A DNA stretch of 64,000 bases from Rathayibacter agropyri (lineage in GTDB: Bacteria; Actinomycetota; Actinomycetes; Actinomycetales; Microbacteriaceae). Under the pieces are notes generated by a model. It was not told the origin of the DNA and did no database searches. It saw nothing but the letters and a program-made list of their open reading frames with translations. Numbering within the stretch: position 1 is the first letter of the stretch; every line of letters begins with the position of its first letter. Positions 1 to 10,430 of the stretch are shown in pieces. The position numbers and the translations under genes were made by a program. The stretch spans positions 854,318-918,317 of the forward strand of contig NZ_JABRPL010000001.1 in the NCBI RefSeq assembly GCF_013249015.1. Reading direction: 5' to 3'.

Positions 1-1
1 G

Positions 2-307
2 TCGAGCACTGACCTCACCGACTTCGCCGCGAACGTGCAGGGCGCTGAGGTCGCCTTCGGCAACGTTGAGCCGATCGCCACGGCCCGCGGCACTGAGGGA
101 GCCGACCTGACGGCGCAGATCACCCAGCGCTTCGGCGAGCTGGACGCCCTGCTCGCCAGGTACGGCTCGATCGACTCCGGTTTCGTGGCCTACTCGACGG
201 TGACCGCGGAGCAGAAGAAGGAACTCTCGGATCAGGTCAACGCTCTCTCGGAGCCGCTGTCGCAGCTCACCCACACGGTACTCGGCGTCGAAAAGCCGAC
301 AGCGTAG
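2..307 (+). CDS. efeO: EfeO iron-uptake lipoprotein, C-terminal end (partial)
   Basis: The reading frame enters from the left edge, so only about 100 C-terminal residues are present. The segment has the amphipathic helical character of the imelysin-like (peptidase M75) domain of EfeO, with the typical pattern ending in a helix of the type LSQLTHTVLGV. EfeO is the periplasmic or surface iron-binding component of the EfeUOB ferrous iron uptake system. The identification rests mainly on the next gene, efeB, which starts on the last base of this stop codon (TAG at 305-307, GTG at 307). That is the usual efeUOB order with translational coupling. efeU and the rest of efeO would lie upstream, outside the window. 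Confidence 0.8.
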   Translation, partial: SSTDLTDFAANVQGAEVAFGNVEPIATARGTEGADLTAQITQRFGELDALLARYGSIDSGFVAYSTVTAEQKKELSDQVNALSEPLSQLTHTVLGVEKPTA

Positions 308-1620
308 TGGCTGACGAGGAGCGCACGGAGCGGTCGCCGGACTCCGAGGGCACGGCGCCCGTAGAGCAGACCCGCCGCCTCTCGCGGCGCGGGCTGCTCG
401 GCCTCGTCTCTGCCGGCACAGCGGGGCTCGCCGCGGGCATCGGAGGGACGGTTGCCGTGTCGAGCGCGACCGCCTCCTCCCCCGCGCGCACCGTGCCGTT
501 CTTCGGCGCGAACCAGGCCGGGATCACGACCGCAGCCCAGGACCGCCTCCACTTCGCCGCCTTCGACCTCGCGACCGGCACCAGCCGCACCGACCTGATC
601 GAGCTTCTCCAGGATTGGACGATCGCCGCCTCCCGAATGACCCAGGGCCTCGAGGTGGGCGAGACAGGAGCCGTCGACGGGCCGGATACCGCGCCCCCCG
701 AGGACACCGGCGAGGCGCTCGGGCTCGACGCGGCCTCGCTGACGATCACCGTCGGCTTCGGCCCGACGCTCTTCGTCGACGGAACCGGTGCTGACCGGTT
801 CGGCCTTGCCGAGCGTCGACCCCCACAACTCCAGGCGTTGCCACGCTTTCGCGGCGACGCGCTCGTGCCCGCGGCCGGCGGAGGCGACCTCTGCATTCAG
901 GCTTGCGCCGACGACCCGCAGGTCGCCGTGCACGCCATCCGCAACCTCAGCCGGATTGCCTTCGGTCGCGCTTCGCTGCGCTGGTCGCAGCTCGGCTTCG
1001 GCCGCACGTCCTCGACCTCGACCGCACAGGCGACGCCGCGGAACCTATTCGGCTTCAAGGACGGCACGGCCAACATCAAGTCGGAGGAGTCCGACGCCGT
1101 GCAGGAGCACGTCTGGGTCCCCGACTCCGACGGCCCCGCGTGGCTGGTCGGCGGCAGCTACCTCGTGGCCCGCAAGATCCGGATGATGATCGAGACCTGG
1201 GACCGCAGCCAACTCGGCGAGCAGGAGCGGGTGATCGGCCGCAGCAAGGGCTCCGGCGCACCCCTCTCGGGCGGCGCGGAGTTCGCTGAGCCAGACTTCA
1301 CTGCGGCCGGGGCCACCGGCACTGCGCTCATCGACAAGGCGGCGCACATGCGCCTCGCGCACCCCGAGGTGAACGGCGGAGCCCGGCTGCTGCGGCGCGG
1401 CTACAACTTCGTCGATGGCAACGACGAACTGGGGCGCCTGAACGCGGGACTGTTCTTTCTGTCGTTCCAGAGATCGCCGGAGCAGTTCATCACGGTGCAA
1501 CGGAGCCTCGCGAAGGATGCGCTCAACGAGTACGTGAAGCACGTCGGCTCGGCGGTGTTCGCGGTCCCGCCCGGCGCGCGCAACGAGAACGACTTTCTCG
1601 GCTCGGGGCTCTTCGCCTGA
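307..1620 (+). CDS. efeB: EfeB Dyp-type peroxidase / deferrochelatase, Tat-exported
   Basis: 437 residues. A twin-arginine signal is visible (S26-R27-R28 followed by GLLGLV and a hydrophobic stretch to about residue 55), so the enzyme should be exported folded with heme. The Dyp signature GFKDG is at residues 249-253 (distal Asp 252), and the proximal heme-ligand His sits in LAHPEVNGG near residue 352. Family knowledge: EfeB oxidises ferrous iron or takes iron from heme for the EfeU permease. The GTG start is chosen because it overlaps the efeO stop by one base and keeps the Tat signal about 26 residues from the N terminus. Length fits the family. Low iron or low pH control is known for the family but no operator is visible here. 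Confidence 0.93.
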   Translation: MADEERTERSPDSEGTAPVEQTRRLSRRGLLGLVSAGTAGLAAGIGGTVAVSSATASSPARTVPFFGANQAGITTAAQDRLHFAAFDLATGTSRTDLIELLQDWTIAASRMTQGLEVGETGAVDGPDTAPPEDTGEALGLDAASLTITVGFGPTLFVDGTGADRFGLAERRPPQLQALPRFRGDALVPAAGGGDLCIQACADDPQVAVHAIRNLSRIAFGRASLRWSQLGFGRTSSTSTAQATPRNLFGFKDGTANIKSEESDAVQEHVWVPDSDGPAWLVGGSYLVARKIRMMIETWDRSQLGEQERVIGRSKGSGAPLSGGAEFAEPDFTAAGATGTALIDKAAHMRLAHPEVNGGARLLRRGYNFVDGNDELGRLNAGLFFLSFQRSPEQFITVQRSLAKDALNEYVKHVGSAVFAVPPGARNENDFLGSGLFA

Positions 1621-1626
1621 GGCAGT

Positions 1627-1648
1627 CGGCTTCTCCTGAGGAGATCCG
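1627..1648 (+). terminator. Weak hairpin after efeB
   Basis: Seven bases past the efeB stop, TCTCC (1632-1636) pairs with GGAGA (1640-1644) around a three-base loop, with an outer CGG/CCG extension. There is no T-run. It may be a weak terminator or simply part of the leader of the next gene. Confidence 0.3.
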
Positions 1649-1729
1649 CAGACGGTCCCAGGCATGTGAGAGCGTCCTCGCCGGACGCGCAAAGGAGGCG
1701 CAGAGGACGCACTTCTACCCTCGGTCGCG

Positions 1730-2626
1730 ATGTCCGGAAACAGTGCGAAAAGCGGTCTGACCAAGCGCGAGCGCCAAGAGCGCGCCCGAGCCGAAGCGCG
1801 GGAGCGCCGGGAGGCCGAGCGGAGGCGACGGAAGCGGAATCGGCTGCTCGGCCAGGGCGGGGCGGTACTCGGCGTTCTCGCGGTCGTGGCACTGGTCTGC
1901 TGGAACATCTGGTCGCAGCAGGAAGTGGCGAGTGCCGGTCCCGCCAATATGCTCAGCGACGGCATCGTGCTCGCCGGCGACGGGTCGGCCGTGACCGTGC
2001 AGACCACCGCGGCCCTCGCTCCGGAGGCGTCACCCCAGCCGACGGACGAGAGCGGCCCGCGCGCGGCCGGAGTCGCGACCATCGACGTCTATGCCGACTA
2101 CCTCTGCCCCTATTGCGGCGAGTTCGAGAAGGCAAACGCCGAGCAACTGCAAACCTGGCTGAAGCAGGGAACGATCACCCTCGAGTTCCACCCGGTGGCG
2201 ATCCTCGATGCGTCCTCCGCCGGATCCGCCTACTCCAGCCGCGCTGCGAACGCCGCGGCCTGCGTCGCCGACGAGGATCCAGACCGCTTCCTCGCGGTGA
2301 ACGCGGCACTGTTCGCGAAGCAACCGGCGGAGGGGACGACAGGGCTCGACGACGACGCACTGCGCTCCCTCGTCGTCGACGCTGGAGTAACGAAGGACCC
2401 CGTGCTCGCCTGCATCACCAGTGGCGAGTTCCGGCCCTGGGTGGCGGCGGCCACCCGGCGGGCAACGAGCGGACCGCTGCCGAACTCGTCCCTCCCGAAG
2501 CTCGCATCGACGCCGACCGTGCTGGTGAACGGGCAGCAGTACACGGGCGCGCCCGGCGACGCGTCGGCGTTTGCACAGTTCGTTTCCTCGACGCTCGAGG
2601 CTGAGGCACCAGCGTCTGCCGGCTGA
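1730..2626 (+). CDS. Membrane-anchored DsbA-like thioredoxin-domain protein
   Basis: 298 residues. The first 40 residues are very rich in Arg and Glu (cytosolic, coiled-coil like). One membrane segment follows at about residues 43-61, and then an extracytoplasmic thioredoxin-fold domain with the redox motif C126-P-Y-C129. The C-terminal third carries PTVLVNGQQY, the cis-Pro loop and strand typical of DsbA/DsbG-like thioredoxins (thioredoxin_4 family). It probably forms or isomerises disulfides in secreted proteins. ATG at 1730 is the first start before the charged N terminus. It is probably separately transcribed from efeB (110 bp gap) and ends at a strong bidirectional hairpin. Confidence 0.85.
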   Translation: MSGNSAKSGLTKRERQERARAEARERREAERRRRKRNRLLGQGGAVLGVLAVVALVCWNIWSQQEVASAGPANMLSDGIVLAGDGSAVTVQTTAALAPEASPQPTDESGPRAAGVATIDVYADYLCPYCGEFEKANAEQLQTWLKQGTITLEFHPVAILDASSAGSAYSSRAANAAACVADEDPDRFLAVNAALFAKQPAEGTTGLDDDALRSLVVDAGVTKDPVLACITSGEFRPWVAAATRRATSGPLPNSSLPKLASTPTVLVNGQQYTGAPGDASAFAQFVSSTLEAEAPASAG

Positions 2627-2655
2627 CACCCGTCCCCGGTGGCCACCGTGCACAC

Positions 2656-2692
2656 ACGAGATCGGCCGGAGCGGTGCTCCGGCCGATCTCGT
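2656..2692. terminator. Bidirectional terminator hairpin
   Basis: A perfect 17-bp stem (2656-2672 with 2676-2692) closes a three-base loop. It sits between the convergent dsbA-like gene (ends 2626) and typA (ends 2724), so it can stop both transcripts. No T-run is needed for such a long GC-rich stem in actinobacteria. Confidence 0.85.
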
Positions 2693-2723
2693 CATACAGG
2701 GGCACGCGCAGCGCCCCGCGGCC

Positions 2724-4628
<1,905 letters not shown>

Positions 4629-4723
4629 GGATACGGACTCGTCTCGTGTTCTCGTGCAAAAAGGGGGCTGTCTATCGTACCGCAGCGGAGCGTCCGGACG
4701 GCGAAGAGCCCCGGATCCCCGCT

Positions 4724-4765
4724 CGCGACGCCCTGTACAGGGACGCCCTGTGCAGGAGCGTCGCG
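4724..4765 (-). terminator. Hairpin with internal 15-bp tandem repeat, end of opp operon
   Basis: CGCGACGC (4724-4731) pairs with GCGTCGCG (4758-4765). Inside are two near-identical 15-mers, GACGCCCTGTACAGG (4727-4741) and GACGCCCTGTGCAGG (4742-4756), each of which can also fold on itself. It lies 30 bp past the stop of the opp ATPase gene, so it is probably the operon terminator; it is also upstream of typA. Confidence 0.5.
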
Positions 4766-4794
4766 CGCGGGGCCGAGGCCCGTGGATCCGCTGA

Positions 4795-6531
4795 CTAGAC
4801 CGCGAACTCGATGCCGGCGCCGGGGATGGCGGCCAGGAGCTCGCGGGTGTACTCCTGCTGCGGCGCATCGAACACCGTGTCGGTCGGCGCGTGCTCGACG
4901 ATCCGTCCCTTTTGCATCACGCAGACGTCGTCGGCGATCACCCGGACCACCGCCAGGTCGTGGGTGATGAAGAGGTAGGTCAGCCCGAGTTCGGCCTGGA
5001 GGTCGGCGAGCAGGCGCAGGATCTGGGCCTGAACGAGCACGTCCAGCGCCGACACGGCCTCGTCGAGCACCACGATCTCGGGCTTGAGCGCGAGCGCGCG
5101 CGCGATCGCCACACGCTGACGCTGGCCGCCGGAGAGCTCGTTCGGGTATCGGCTCGCGATCACGCGCGGCAGGGACACCTGATCGAGCAACTCGAGGACC
5201 CGCTCGCGCTGCGAGGTGCGGTCGCCGACCTTGTGCACGCGCAGTGGCTCCGAGATCGTGTTGCCGATGTTGTGCAGCGGGTCGAGCGAGCCGTACGGGT
5301 CCTGGAACACGGGCTGCATGGAGCGGCGCAGCGCCAGCATTTCGCGACCCTTGAGCTTCTCGGTGCGGCGACCGGCGATCGAGATCGCTCCGGAGGTCGC
5401 CGTTTCGAGCCCGAGCACGAGGCGCGCGATGGTCGATTTGCCCGAGCCGGACTCGCCGACGAGCGCCGTGGTGGTGCCCTTCGGAATGGAGAACGAGACG
5501 CTGTCGACAGCGGTGAAGTCCTCGGCCTTCAGCCCGCCACGGCGGATCTTGAAGACCTTGGTCAGGCCGTCGACCTCGATCATCGGCGCGCCGGAGACCA
5601 CTCCACCGGCCTGGTGCACACCCGCTGCGCCGACCAGGTCGACCTCGCGGACGGCGGCCGACTCGCCGGGAACCGCCTCCGTCGCCGCGCCCGCGCTGGA
5701 CTGGATGCGGCGCGACGCAAGGCTCGGCGCGGCCGCGATCAGGCGCTGCGTGTAGGGATGCTGCGGGTTCTGCAGCACCTCCACCGAGGCACCGGATTCG
5801 ACGATCCGGCCCTTGTACATGACGATCAGCTTCTCGGCGCGCTCGGCCGCGAGGCCCAGGTCGTGGGTGATGAAGAGCAGCGCGGTGCCATCGGTCTTCG
5901 TCAGCGTCTCGAGGTGGTCGAGGATGCGGCGCTGGACGGTGACATCGAGCGCCGAGGTGGGCTCGTCGGCGATGAGCAGCTGCGGAGCGGCGGCCAGGCC
6001 GATGCCGATCAGCACGCGCTGGCGCATGCCTCCGGAGAACTGGTGCGGGAACTGCTTCAGCCGCTTCTCGGCGTCGGCGAGACCCGCGTTCTGCAGCACC
6101 TCGATCGCCTTGGCGCGGACCTCCTTGCGGCCCGAGGCGAGGCCGTTTGCCCTGATCGTCTCCTCCACCTGGAAGCCGACGGACCACACCGGGTTCAGGT
6201 TTGACATCGGGTCCTGGGGAACGTAGCCGATGCGGCGACCGCGAATGTCCTCCAGCTCAGTCCTGGTCGCTTTCGCCAGATCCTTGCCGTCGAAGAGGAC
6301 GGATCCGCCGGTCACCGTACCGGTGCCGGGGAGCAGACCGATGATCGCTGCGGCGGTCGTCGATTTGCCCGAGCCGGACTCCCCCACGATCGCCACGGTC
6401 TGGCCGTGCTCGATGGTGAGGCTCACGCCGCGCAGGGCGGGGACCAGCCCGCTGCCGGTCTGGAAGCCGACCTCGAGGTCGGTGACCTCGAGCAGGTGCC
6501 CGTGCGGGGTGTTCGGTGTCGTGGTGCTCAT
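4795..6531 (-). CDS. Dipeptide/oligopeptide ABC transporter, fused double ATPase (OppD-OppF type)
   Basis: 578 residues with two full ABC domains in one chain. First domain: Walker A GESGSGKS at 50-57, signature FSGGM at 165-169, Walker B LLIADE at 185-190. Second domain: Walker A at 359-366, signature LSGGQ at 466-470, Walker B IVVLDE near 486-491. Each half has the oligopeptide ATPase C-terminal extension (HPYTQRLIAA in the first, QEYTRELLAAIPG in the second). It powers the permeases encoded just upstream. ATG 6531 overlaps the stop of the oppC-type gene by 4 bp, which points to translational coupling. The D-loop Pro of the second domain is Ala (DEAVSALD), unlikely to abolish activity. Confidence 0.93.
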   Translation of the reverse strand: MSTTTPNTPHGHLLEVTDLEVGFQTGSGLVPALRGVSLTIEHGQTVAIVGESGSGKSTTAAAIIGLLPGTGTVTGGSVLFDGKDLAKATRTELEDIRGRRIGYVPQDPMSNLNPVWSVGFQVEETIRANGLASGRKEVRAKAIEVLQNAGLADAEKRLKQFPHQFSGGMRQRVLIGIGLAAAPQLLIADEPTSALDVTVQRRILDHLETLTKTDGTALLFITHDLGLAAERAEKLIVMYKGRIVESGASVEVLQNPQHPYTQRLIAAAPSLASRRIQSSAGAATEAVPGESAAVREVDLVGAAGVHQAGGVVSGAPMIEVDGLTKVFKIRRGGLKAEDFTAVDSVSFSIPKGTTTALVGESGSGKSTIARLVLGLETATSGAISIAGRRTEKLKGREMLALRRSMQPVFQDPYGSLDPLHNIGNTISEPLRVHKVGDRTSQRERVLELLDQVSLPRVIASRYPNELSGGQRQRVAIARALALKPEIVVLDEAVSALDVLVQAQILRLLADLQAELGLTYLFITHDLAVVRVIADDVCVMQKGRIVEHAPTDTVFDAPQQEYTRELLAAIPGAGIEFAV

Positions 6532-7496
6532 CGGAGGGCCCTCGCCTTCGGGTCGAGCGCGTCGCGGAGCGATTCGCCGAGGAGGATGAAGCTCAGCACC
6601 GTCACCGTCAGGGCGATCGACGGGTAGATCAGCGTCTGCGGATTGGTGCGGAGGTCGCGCTGCGCCTGGCTAATGTCGTTGCCCCATGACATGACCGAAC
6701 CGGGCAGACCGACGCCGAGGAACGACAGGGTCGCCTCCGCCGTGATGGCCGCCCCGAGCGAGATGGTCGTGACGACGATGACGGGCGCGATCGAGTTGGG
6801 CAGCACGTGCCGGAATAGGATCGCCATCCGAGACAGGCCGGTTGCGGTGGCAGCGCCGACGAAGTCGGACTGCTTCACGCGGAGGACCTCGGAGCGCAGC
6901 ACTCGCGCCGTCGTCGGCCAGGCGAAGGCGCCAATGGCCAGGGCGATGACGAAGACGTTCCTGTGCTCGGAGAAGACGGACATGATGACGACCGCGGCGA
7001 GGATGTAGGGGATCGAGAAGAAGATGTCGCCGAGGCGCATGATCACGGTGTCGACCCACCCGCCGAAGAAGCCGGCCAGCGCGCCGCCGATCACTCCGGA
7101 CACGGTCGTGATCATGATCACGATCAGGCCGACGGTCAGCGAGGTGGATGTGCCGTGGATGATCCGCGAGTAGACATCGCAGCCCTGCTTCGTGTAGCCG
7201 AGCACACTGCCGTCACCGGGGCCCTGGTTGCTGAACGAGAGCGCGCACTGCCGCGGATCGACCGAGGTGAACAGGCCGGGGAAGAGGGCGACCGCGATCA
7301 CCACGAGGATCAGGACGCCGGAGATCCAGAACATTGGTCGCGTGCGCAGGTCGCGCCAGGCGTCGGTCCACAGATTGCTCGGCTTCTCATCGAGGCTGAC
7401 GGCATCGATCGACGCGATCGGCGTCTCCTCGAGCGGAGCCACGAAGTGGTCGATGCGGCGGGCCTTGTGGGCGCCGCCGGGAAACTCATTGGGCAT
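6528..7496 (-). CDS. Dipeptide/oligopeptide ABC transporter permease, OppC/DppC type
   Basis: 322 residues. A cytosolic N-terminal segment of about 50 residues leads into the first membrane helix (MFWISGVLILVVIAVALF). An external loop then has the typical CDVYSRIIHGTSTSL motif (close to the family consensus for DxxSRVxxGTR), and five further helices carry the EAA loop GAATATGLSRMAILFRHVLP that docks on the ATPase. Ends in DPKARALR, a characteristic OppC tail. Overlaps both neighbours (4 bp with the ATPase, 11 bp with OppB), so it is a core operon gene. The substrate is inferred to be peptides from family membership; it could also be nickel or glycosides. Confidence 0.92.
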   Translation of the reverse strand: MPNEFPGGAHKARRIDHFVAPLEETPIASIDAVSLDEKPSNLWTDAWRDLRTRPMFWISGVLILVVIAVALFPGLFTSVDPRQCALSFSNQGPGDGSVLGYTKQGCDVYSRIIHGTSTSLTVGLIVIMITTVSGVIGGALAGFFGGWVDTVIMRLGDIFFSIPYILAAVVIMSVFSEHRNVFVIALAIGAFAWPTTARVLRSEVLRVKQSDFVGAATATGLSRMAILFRHVLPNSIAPVIVVTTISLGAAITAEATLSFLGVGLPGSVMSWGNDISQAQRDLRTNPQTLIYPSIALTVTVLSFILLGESLRDALDPKARALR

Positions 7497-8415
7497 AGCG
7501 GATCCTCGGGTCGAGTACGGCGTAGAGCAGGTCGACGAGGATGTTCACCACGAGGTAGAACAGCACCATGACCGTGACGAAGGAGACGACCGTCGGTCTC
7601 TCTCCTCGAATGATCGCCTGATAGAGCGTGTTCCCGACTCCGGGAACGTTGAAGATGCCCTCGGTCACCGTCGCGCCCACGATCAGGAGGCCGAAGTCGG
7701 CGCCGAACTGCGTGGTGACCGGGATGAGCGAGTTGCGCAGGATGTGCACGGGGATCACGCGGCGGCGAGGGAGCCCCTTGCTGTAGGCGGTGCGCACGAA
7801 GTCGGAGCCGGCGGTCTCGATGATCGAGCCGCGGGTGAGGCGGATAGCGGAGGCGACCACGAACAACGCGAGCACGATCGCCGGTAGGAGCAACCTCTGG
7901 AACGAGGCGTCGGATCCGACCGTCGGCGGGAACCAGTCGAGCTGCACGGCGAAGAACGACTGCGCGATGAAGCAGAGCACGAAGATCGGCACCGAGACGA
8001 GCAGGAGGCTGATGACCAGCGCACTCGCGTCGAAGAAGCTGCCCTTGCGCAGACCGCTGATGAGACCGATGGTCAGCGCAAGGACGATCTCGATGATGAT
8101 TGCCATCATCGCCAGCGTCAGGGTCACCGGGAAGGTGCGGGCGAGGATCTCGTTGACCGACTGGCCCGAGAACGAGATGCCGAAGTCGCCGCGGACGACG
8201 CCTCCCAAATAGTAGAGGTACTGGACGAAGAACGGCTCATTCAGGTGGTACTGCTCCTCGAGGCGGGCGAGGAGCGCGGGGCTCGGAGTCTTGTCGCCGA
8301 AGAGCGACAGGAGCGGGTTCCCCGGCATGGAAAAGACCATGAAGTAGATGAGGAACGTGGTGCCGATGAGCACGGGGACGGCTTGCAGGATGCGTCGGAC
8401 GATATAAGCGAGCAT
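7486..8415 (-). CDS. Dipeptide/oligopeptide ABC transporter permease, OppB/DppB type
   Basis: 309 residues. The N terminus MLAYIVRRILQAVPVLIG is the classic OppB opening, and the tail DLLYAVLDPRIRYAQ is the classic ending. Six membrane helices, with the EAA loop AYSKGLPRRRVIPVHILRNS near residues 205-224 and the loop VTEGIFNVPGVGNTLYQAI that follows it. Pairs with the OppC-type permease encoded downstream. It lies 127 bp after the binding-protein gene, separated from it by a long hairpin, so its level is probably set below that of the binding protein. Confidence 0.92.
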   Translation of the reverse strand: MLAYIVRRILQAVPVLIGTTFLIYFMVFSMPGNPLLSLFGDKTPSPALLARLEEQYHLNEPFFVQYLYYLGGVVRGDFGISFSGQSVNEILARTFPVTLTLAMMAIIIEIVLALTIGLISGLRKGSFFDASALVISLLLVSVPIFVLCFIAQSFFAVQLDWFPPTVGSDASFQRLLLPAIVLALFVVASAIRLTRGSIIETAGSDFVRTAYSKGLPRRRVIPVHILRNSLIPVTTQFGADFGLLIVGATVTEGIFNVPGVGNTLYQAIIRGERPTVVSFVTVMVLFYLVVNILVDLLYAVLDPRIRYAQ

Positions 8416-8476
8416 GTCAGCCCAGCCGGTTCCGGAGTCGCATGGATGGAGACCTCATTCGATTGTGACCGAAACA

Positions 8477-8529
8477 GGGCGCTCCGCCCGTGCCACGACC
8501 GGAGGGCCGGAGGCACGGGCGAAGCGCCC
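8477..8529 (-). promoter_or_regulatory. Intercistronic hairpin between oppA and oppB
   Basis: An 18-bp stem with one mismatch (8477-8494 against 8512-8529) encloses a 17-base loop. It is transcribed after the binding-protein gene and before the permease genes. Such structures usually either attenuate read-through or protect the upstream mRNA, giving more binding protein than permease. No T-run follows. Confidence 0.7.
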
Positions 8530-8542
8530 CGATGGACCGAGC

Positions 8543-10162
8543 TTACTTCTTGGTGATCTCGTAGTAGAGCGGCACCGAGTTCCAGCCGAACTCGACGTTC
8601 GACACGTTCTCGCTGAAGCCACCGGTCACGTTGGCGTACCAGAGGGGCAGGGACGGGAGGTCCTGGAGGAGGATCTCCTGCGCCTGCTGGAACGTCTTGT
8701 TCGCCGAGTCGGCGTTGGCGTCCGAGAGGCCCTTCTGGACGAGCGCGTCGAACTCGGGGTTCGAGTAGTCGCCGTCGTTCGAGGAGCCGCCGGTCACGTA
8801 CAGCGGGCCGAGGAAGTTGTTCAGGCTCGGGTAGTCGGCCTGCCAGGCGGTGCGGAACGCCGTCCGGATGGAGCGGTCGACGATCTTGGTGCGCGCCTCG
8901 GCGAAGGTCGGGTACGCCTCGCCCGCGGCGTCGATCCCCAGGGTGTTCTTGAGGGAGTTGGTCACTGCGTCGACCCAGCCCTGGTGTCCGCCGTCGGCGT
9001 TGAAGCCGATGGTGAAGGTGCCATCCCAGGGGCTGATCGCGTTGGCCTGAGCCCACAGCTCCTTGGCCTTATCCGGGTTGTACTGGAGCACGTCGGTGCC
9101 GGTGAGGGCGTCGCTGTAGCCGTCGATCACCGGGGAGGTGAAGTCGGAGGCGGGGGTGCGGGTGCCCTCGAAGATCACGTCCGTGATCTCCTTGCGGTCG
9201 AAGGCCATCGAAATGGCCTGGCGACGGAGCTTGCCCTCTTCACCGCTGAAGTGCGCGAGGCGCTCCGGGATGGTGAAGGACTGGAAGATCGCGGCCGGCT
9301 GGTTGACCGCTCGGTCGCCGAGGTCGCTCTCGAAGGTGCCGAAAGCGGAGTCCGGGATCTGGTCGATCACATCGACGTTGCCGGCGAGCAGGTCGGCGTA
9401 GGAGGCGTCCTGGGTGGCGTAGAAGACGATCTTCAAGCCGCCGTTCTGGGCCGCGCGGGGACCGGTGTAATTCTCGTTCTTGACCAGGTCGATCTGGACG
9501 TCGTGCTGCCAGGCGTTGTCGCCCGCGAGCTTGTACGGGCCGTTGCCGATCGGGCTCTCGCCAAAGGCGGCCATGTCCGCGAACGCCGCGGCGGGCAGCG
9601 GGTAGAACGCCGAGTAGCCGAGGCTGATCGGGAAGTCCGACTGCGGGGTCTTGAGGGCCACGGTGAAGGTGGTGTCGTCGACGACCTTCAAGCCGGTGAG
9701 CTCGCTGTCCTCGGTGTCGCTGAAGCCCTCAATGTTGCTGAAGAAGGAGGAACTGATCTGCGTGTTCGAGAACTTTGCGCCGTAGTTCCAGGCGTCCACG
9801 AACGAGCTGGAGGTGACCGGGTCGCCGTTGGTGAAGGTCAGGCCCGGCTTGATCGTGATGGTGTAGTTCTGCGCGTCGTCCGACTCGATCGACTCCGCCA
9901 CATCGTTCTTGGGGGCGCCCTTGGCGTCGTAGTAGACCAGGCCGGCGAAGATCTCGTCGAGGATCTTGCCGCCGCCGGTCTCGTTCGTGTTGGTCGGAAC
10001 CAGCGGGTTCTGCGGCTCGGAGCCGTTCGTGGAGATGATCGCGGTGGCGTCGCCTCCCGAAGCACCCCCGCCCGAGTCGTTCGAGCTGCTGCAGCCGGCC
10101 AGGACCAGCGTGCTCGCGGCGACGAGCGCCAGAGCTCCGAGTCCGTAACGTCTGATTTTCAC
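8543..10162 (-). CDS. Oligopeptide-binding lipoprotein (SBP family 5)
   Basis: 539 residues. Lipoprotein signal with lipobox LAGC, lipidated Cys at 24, followed by a Ser/Gly/Asp-rich tether. The mature part is an SBP_bac_5 protein, with the family motif ADMAAFGESPIGNGPYKL around the first lobe-hinge region and FAFDRKEI-like segment SMAFDRKEITDVIFEGTR. It captures peptides outside the membrane and delivers them to OppB/OppC. ATG 10162 is preceded by GGAGGAATAGTGAAA, a good ribosome binding site. First gene of the operon oppA-B-C-DF; promoter expected in the 268-bp divergent region. Confidence 0.93.
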   Translation of the reverse strand: MKIRRYGLGALALVAASTLVLAGCSSSNDSGGGASGGDATAIISTNGSEPQNPLVPTNTNETGGGKILDEIFAGLVYYDAKGAPKNDVAESIESDDAQNYTITIKPGLTFTNGDPVTSSSFVDAWNYGAKFSNTQISSSFFSNIEGFSDTEDSELTGLKVVDDTTFTVALKTPQSDFPISLGYSAFYPLPAAAFADMAAFGESPIGNGPYKLAGDNAWQHDVQIDLVKNENYTGPRAAQNGGLKIVFYATQDASYADLLAGNVDVIDQIPDSAFGTFESDLGDRAVNQPAAIFQSFTIPERLAHFSGEEGKLRRQAISMAFDRKEITDVIFEGTRTPASDFTSPVIDGYSDALTGTDVLQYNPDKAKELWAQANAISPWDGTFTIGFNADGGHQGWVDAVTNSLKNTLGIDAAGEAYPTFAEARTKIVDRSIRTAFRTAWQADYPSLNNFLGPLYVTGGSSNDGDYSNPEFDALVQKGLSDANADSANKTFQQAQEILLQDLPSLPLWYANVTGGFSENVSNVEFGWNSVPLYYEITKK

Positions 10163-10327
10163 TATTCCTCCAGTGGTGTGGGGGGCGCGCGAGAAGTAGT
10201 TTCCCTGACGCGTGGAGTGCCGTGCGCGTGGCGACGGCGTCGGCGCACGAGACTGGTGGCCGTCGCGCGGATGCCGAGAACGAGACTATGTATCGACTTG
10301 CTATCTGCACAAAAGCGTGGAGAAACC

Positions 10328-10343
10328 GTTACACAGCGGTAAC
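10328..10343. promoter_or_regulatory. Candidate operator GTTAC-N6-GTAAC in divergent promoter region
   Basis: The inverted repeat GTTAC (10328-10332) and GTAAC (10339-10343) with six bases between sits in the 268-bp region between the divergent oppA-type gene and the CPBP gene. The surrounding 80 bp are the most AT-rich of the local sequence, as expected for promoters. It is a plausible repressor site but the regulator is unknown. Confidence 0.35.
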
Positions 10344-10430
10344 AGTGAGGTGGAATCCTTGCGCCCTTCCGCATAAAACCTGCGCGGAGAACCAGAATGC
10401 GCAACAGATCGACATGAAGGAGACCTCGGA

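Noticed and set aside
4629..4868. 80-codon N-terminal extension of typA
   Set aside because: Ser/Arg/Pro-rich, no homology, and ATG 4628 gives the family start.
8414..10342. Plus-strand frame of 642 codons opposite the oligopeptide-binding lipoprotein gene
   Set aside because: Antisense shadow; the lipoprotein gene with lipobox and ribosome site is on the minus strand.
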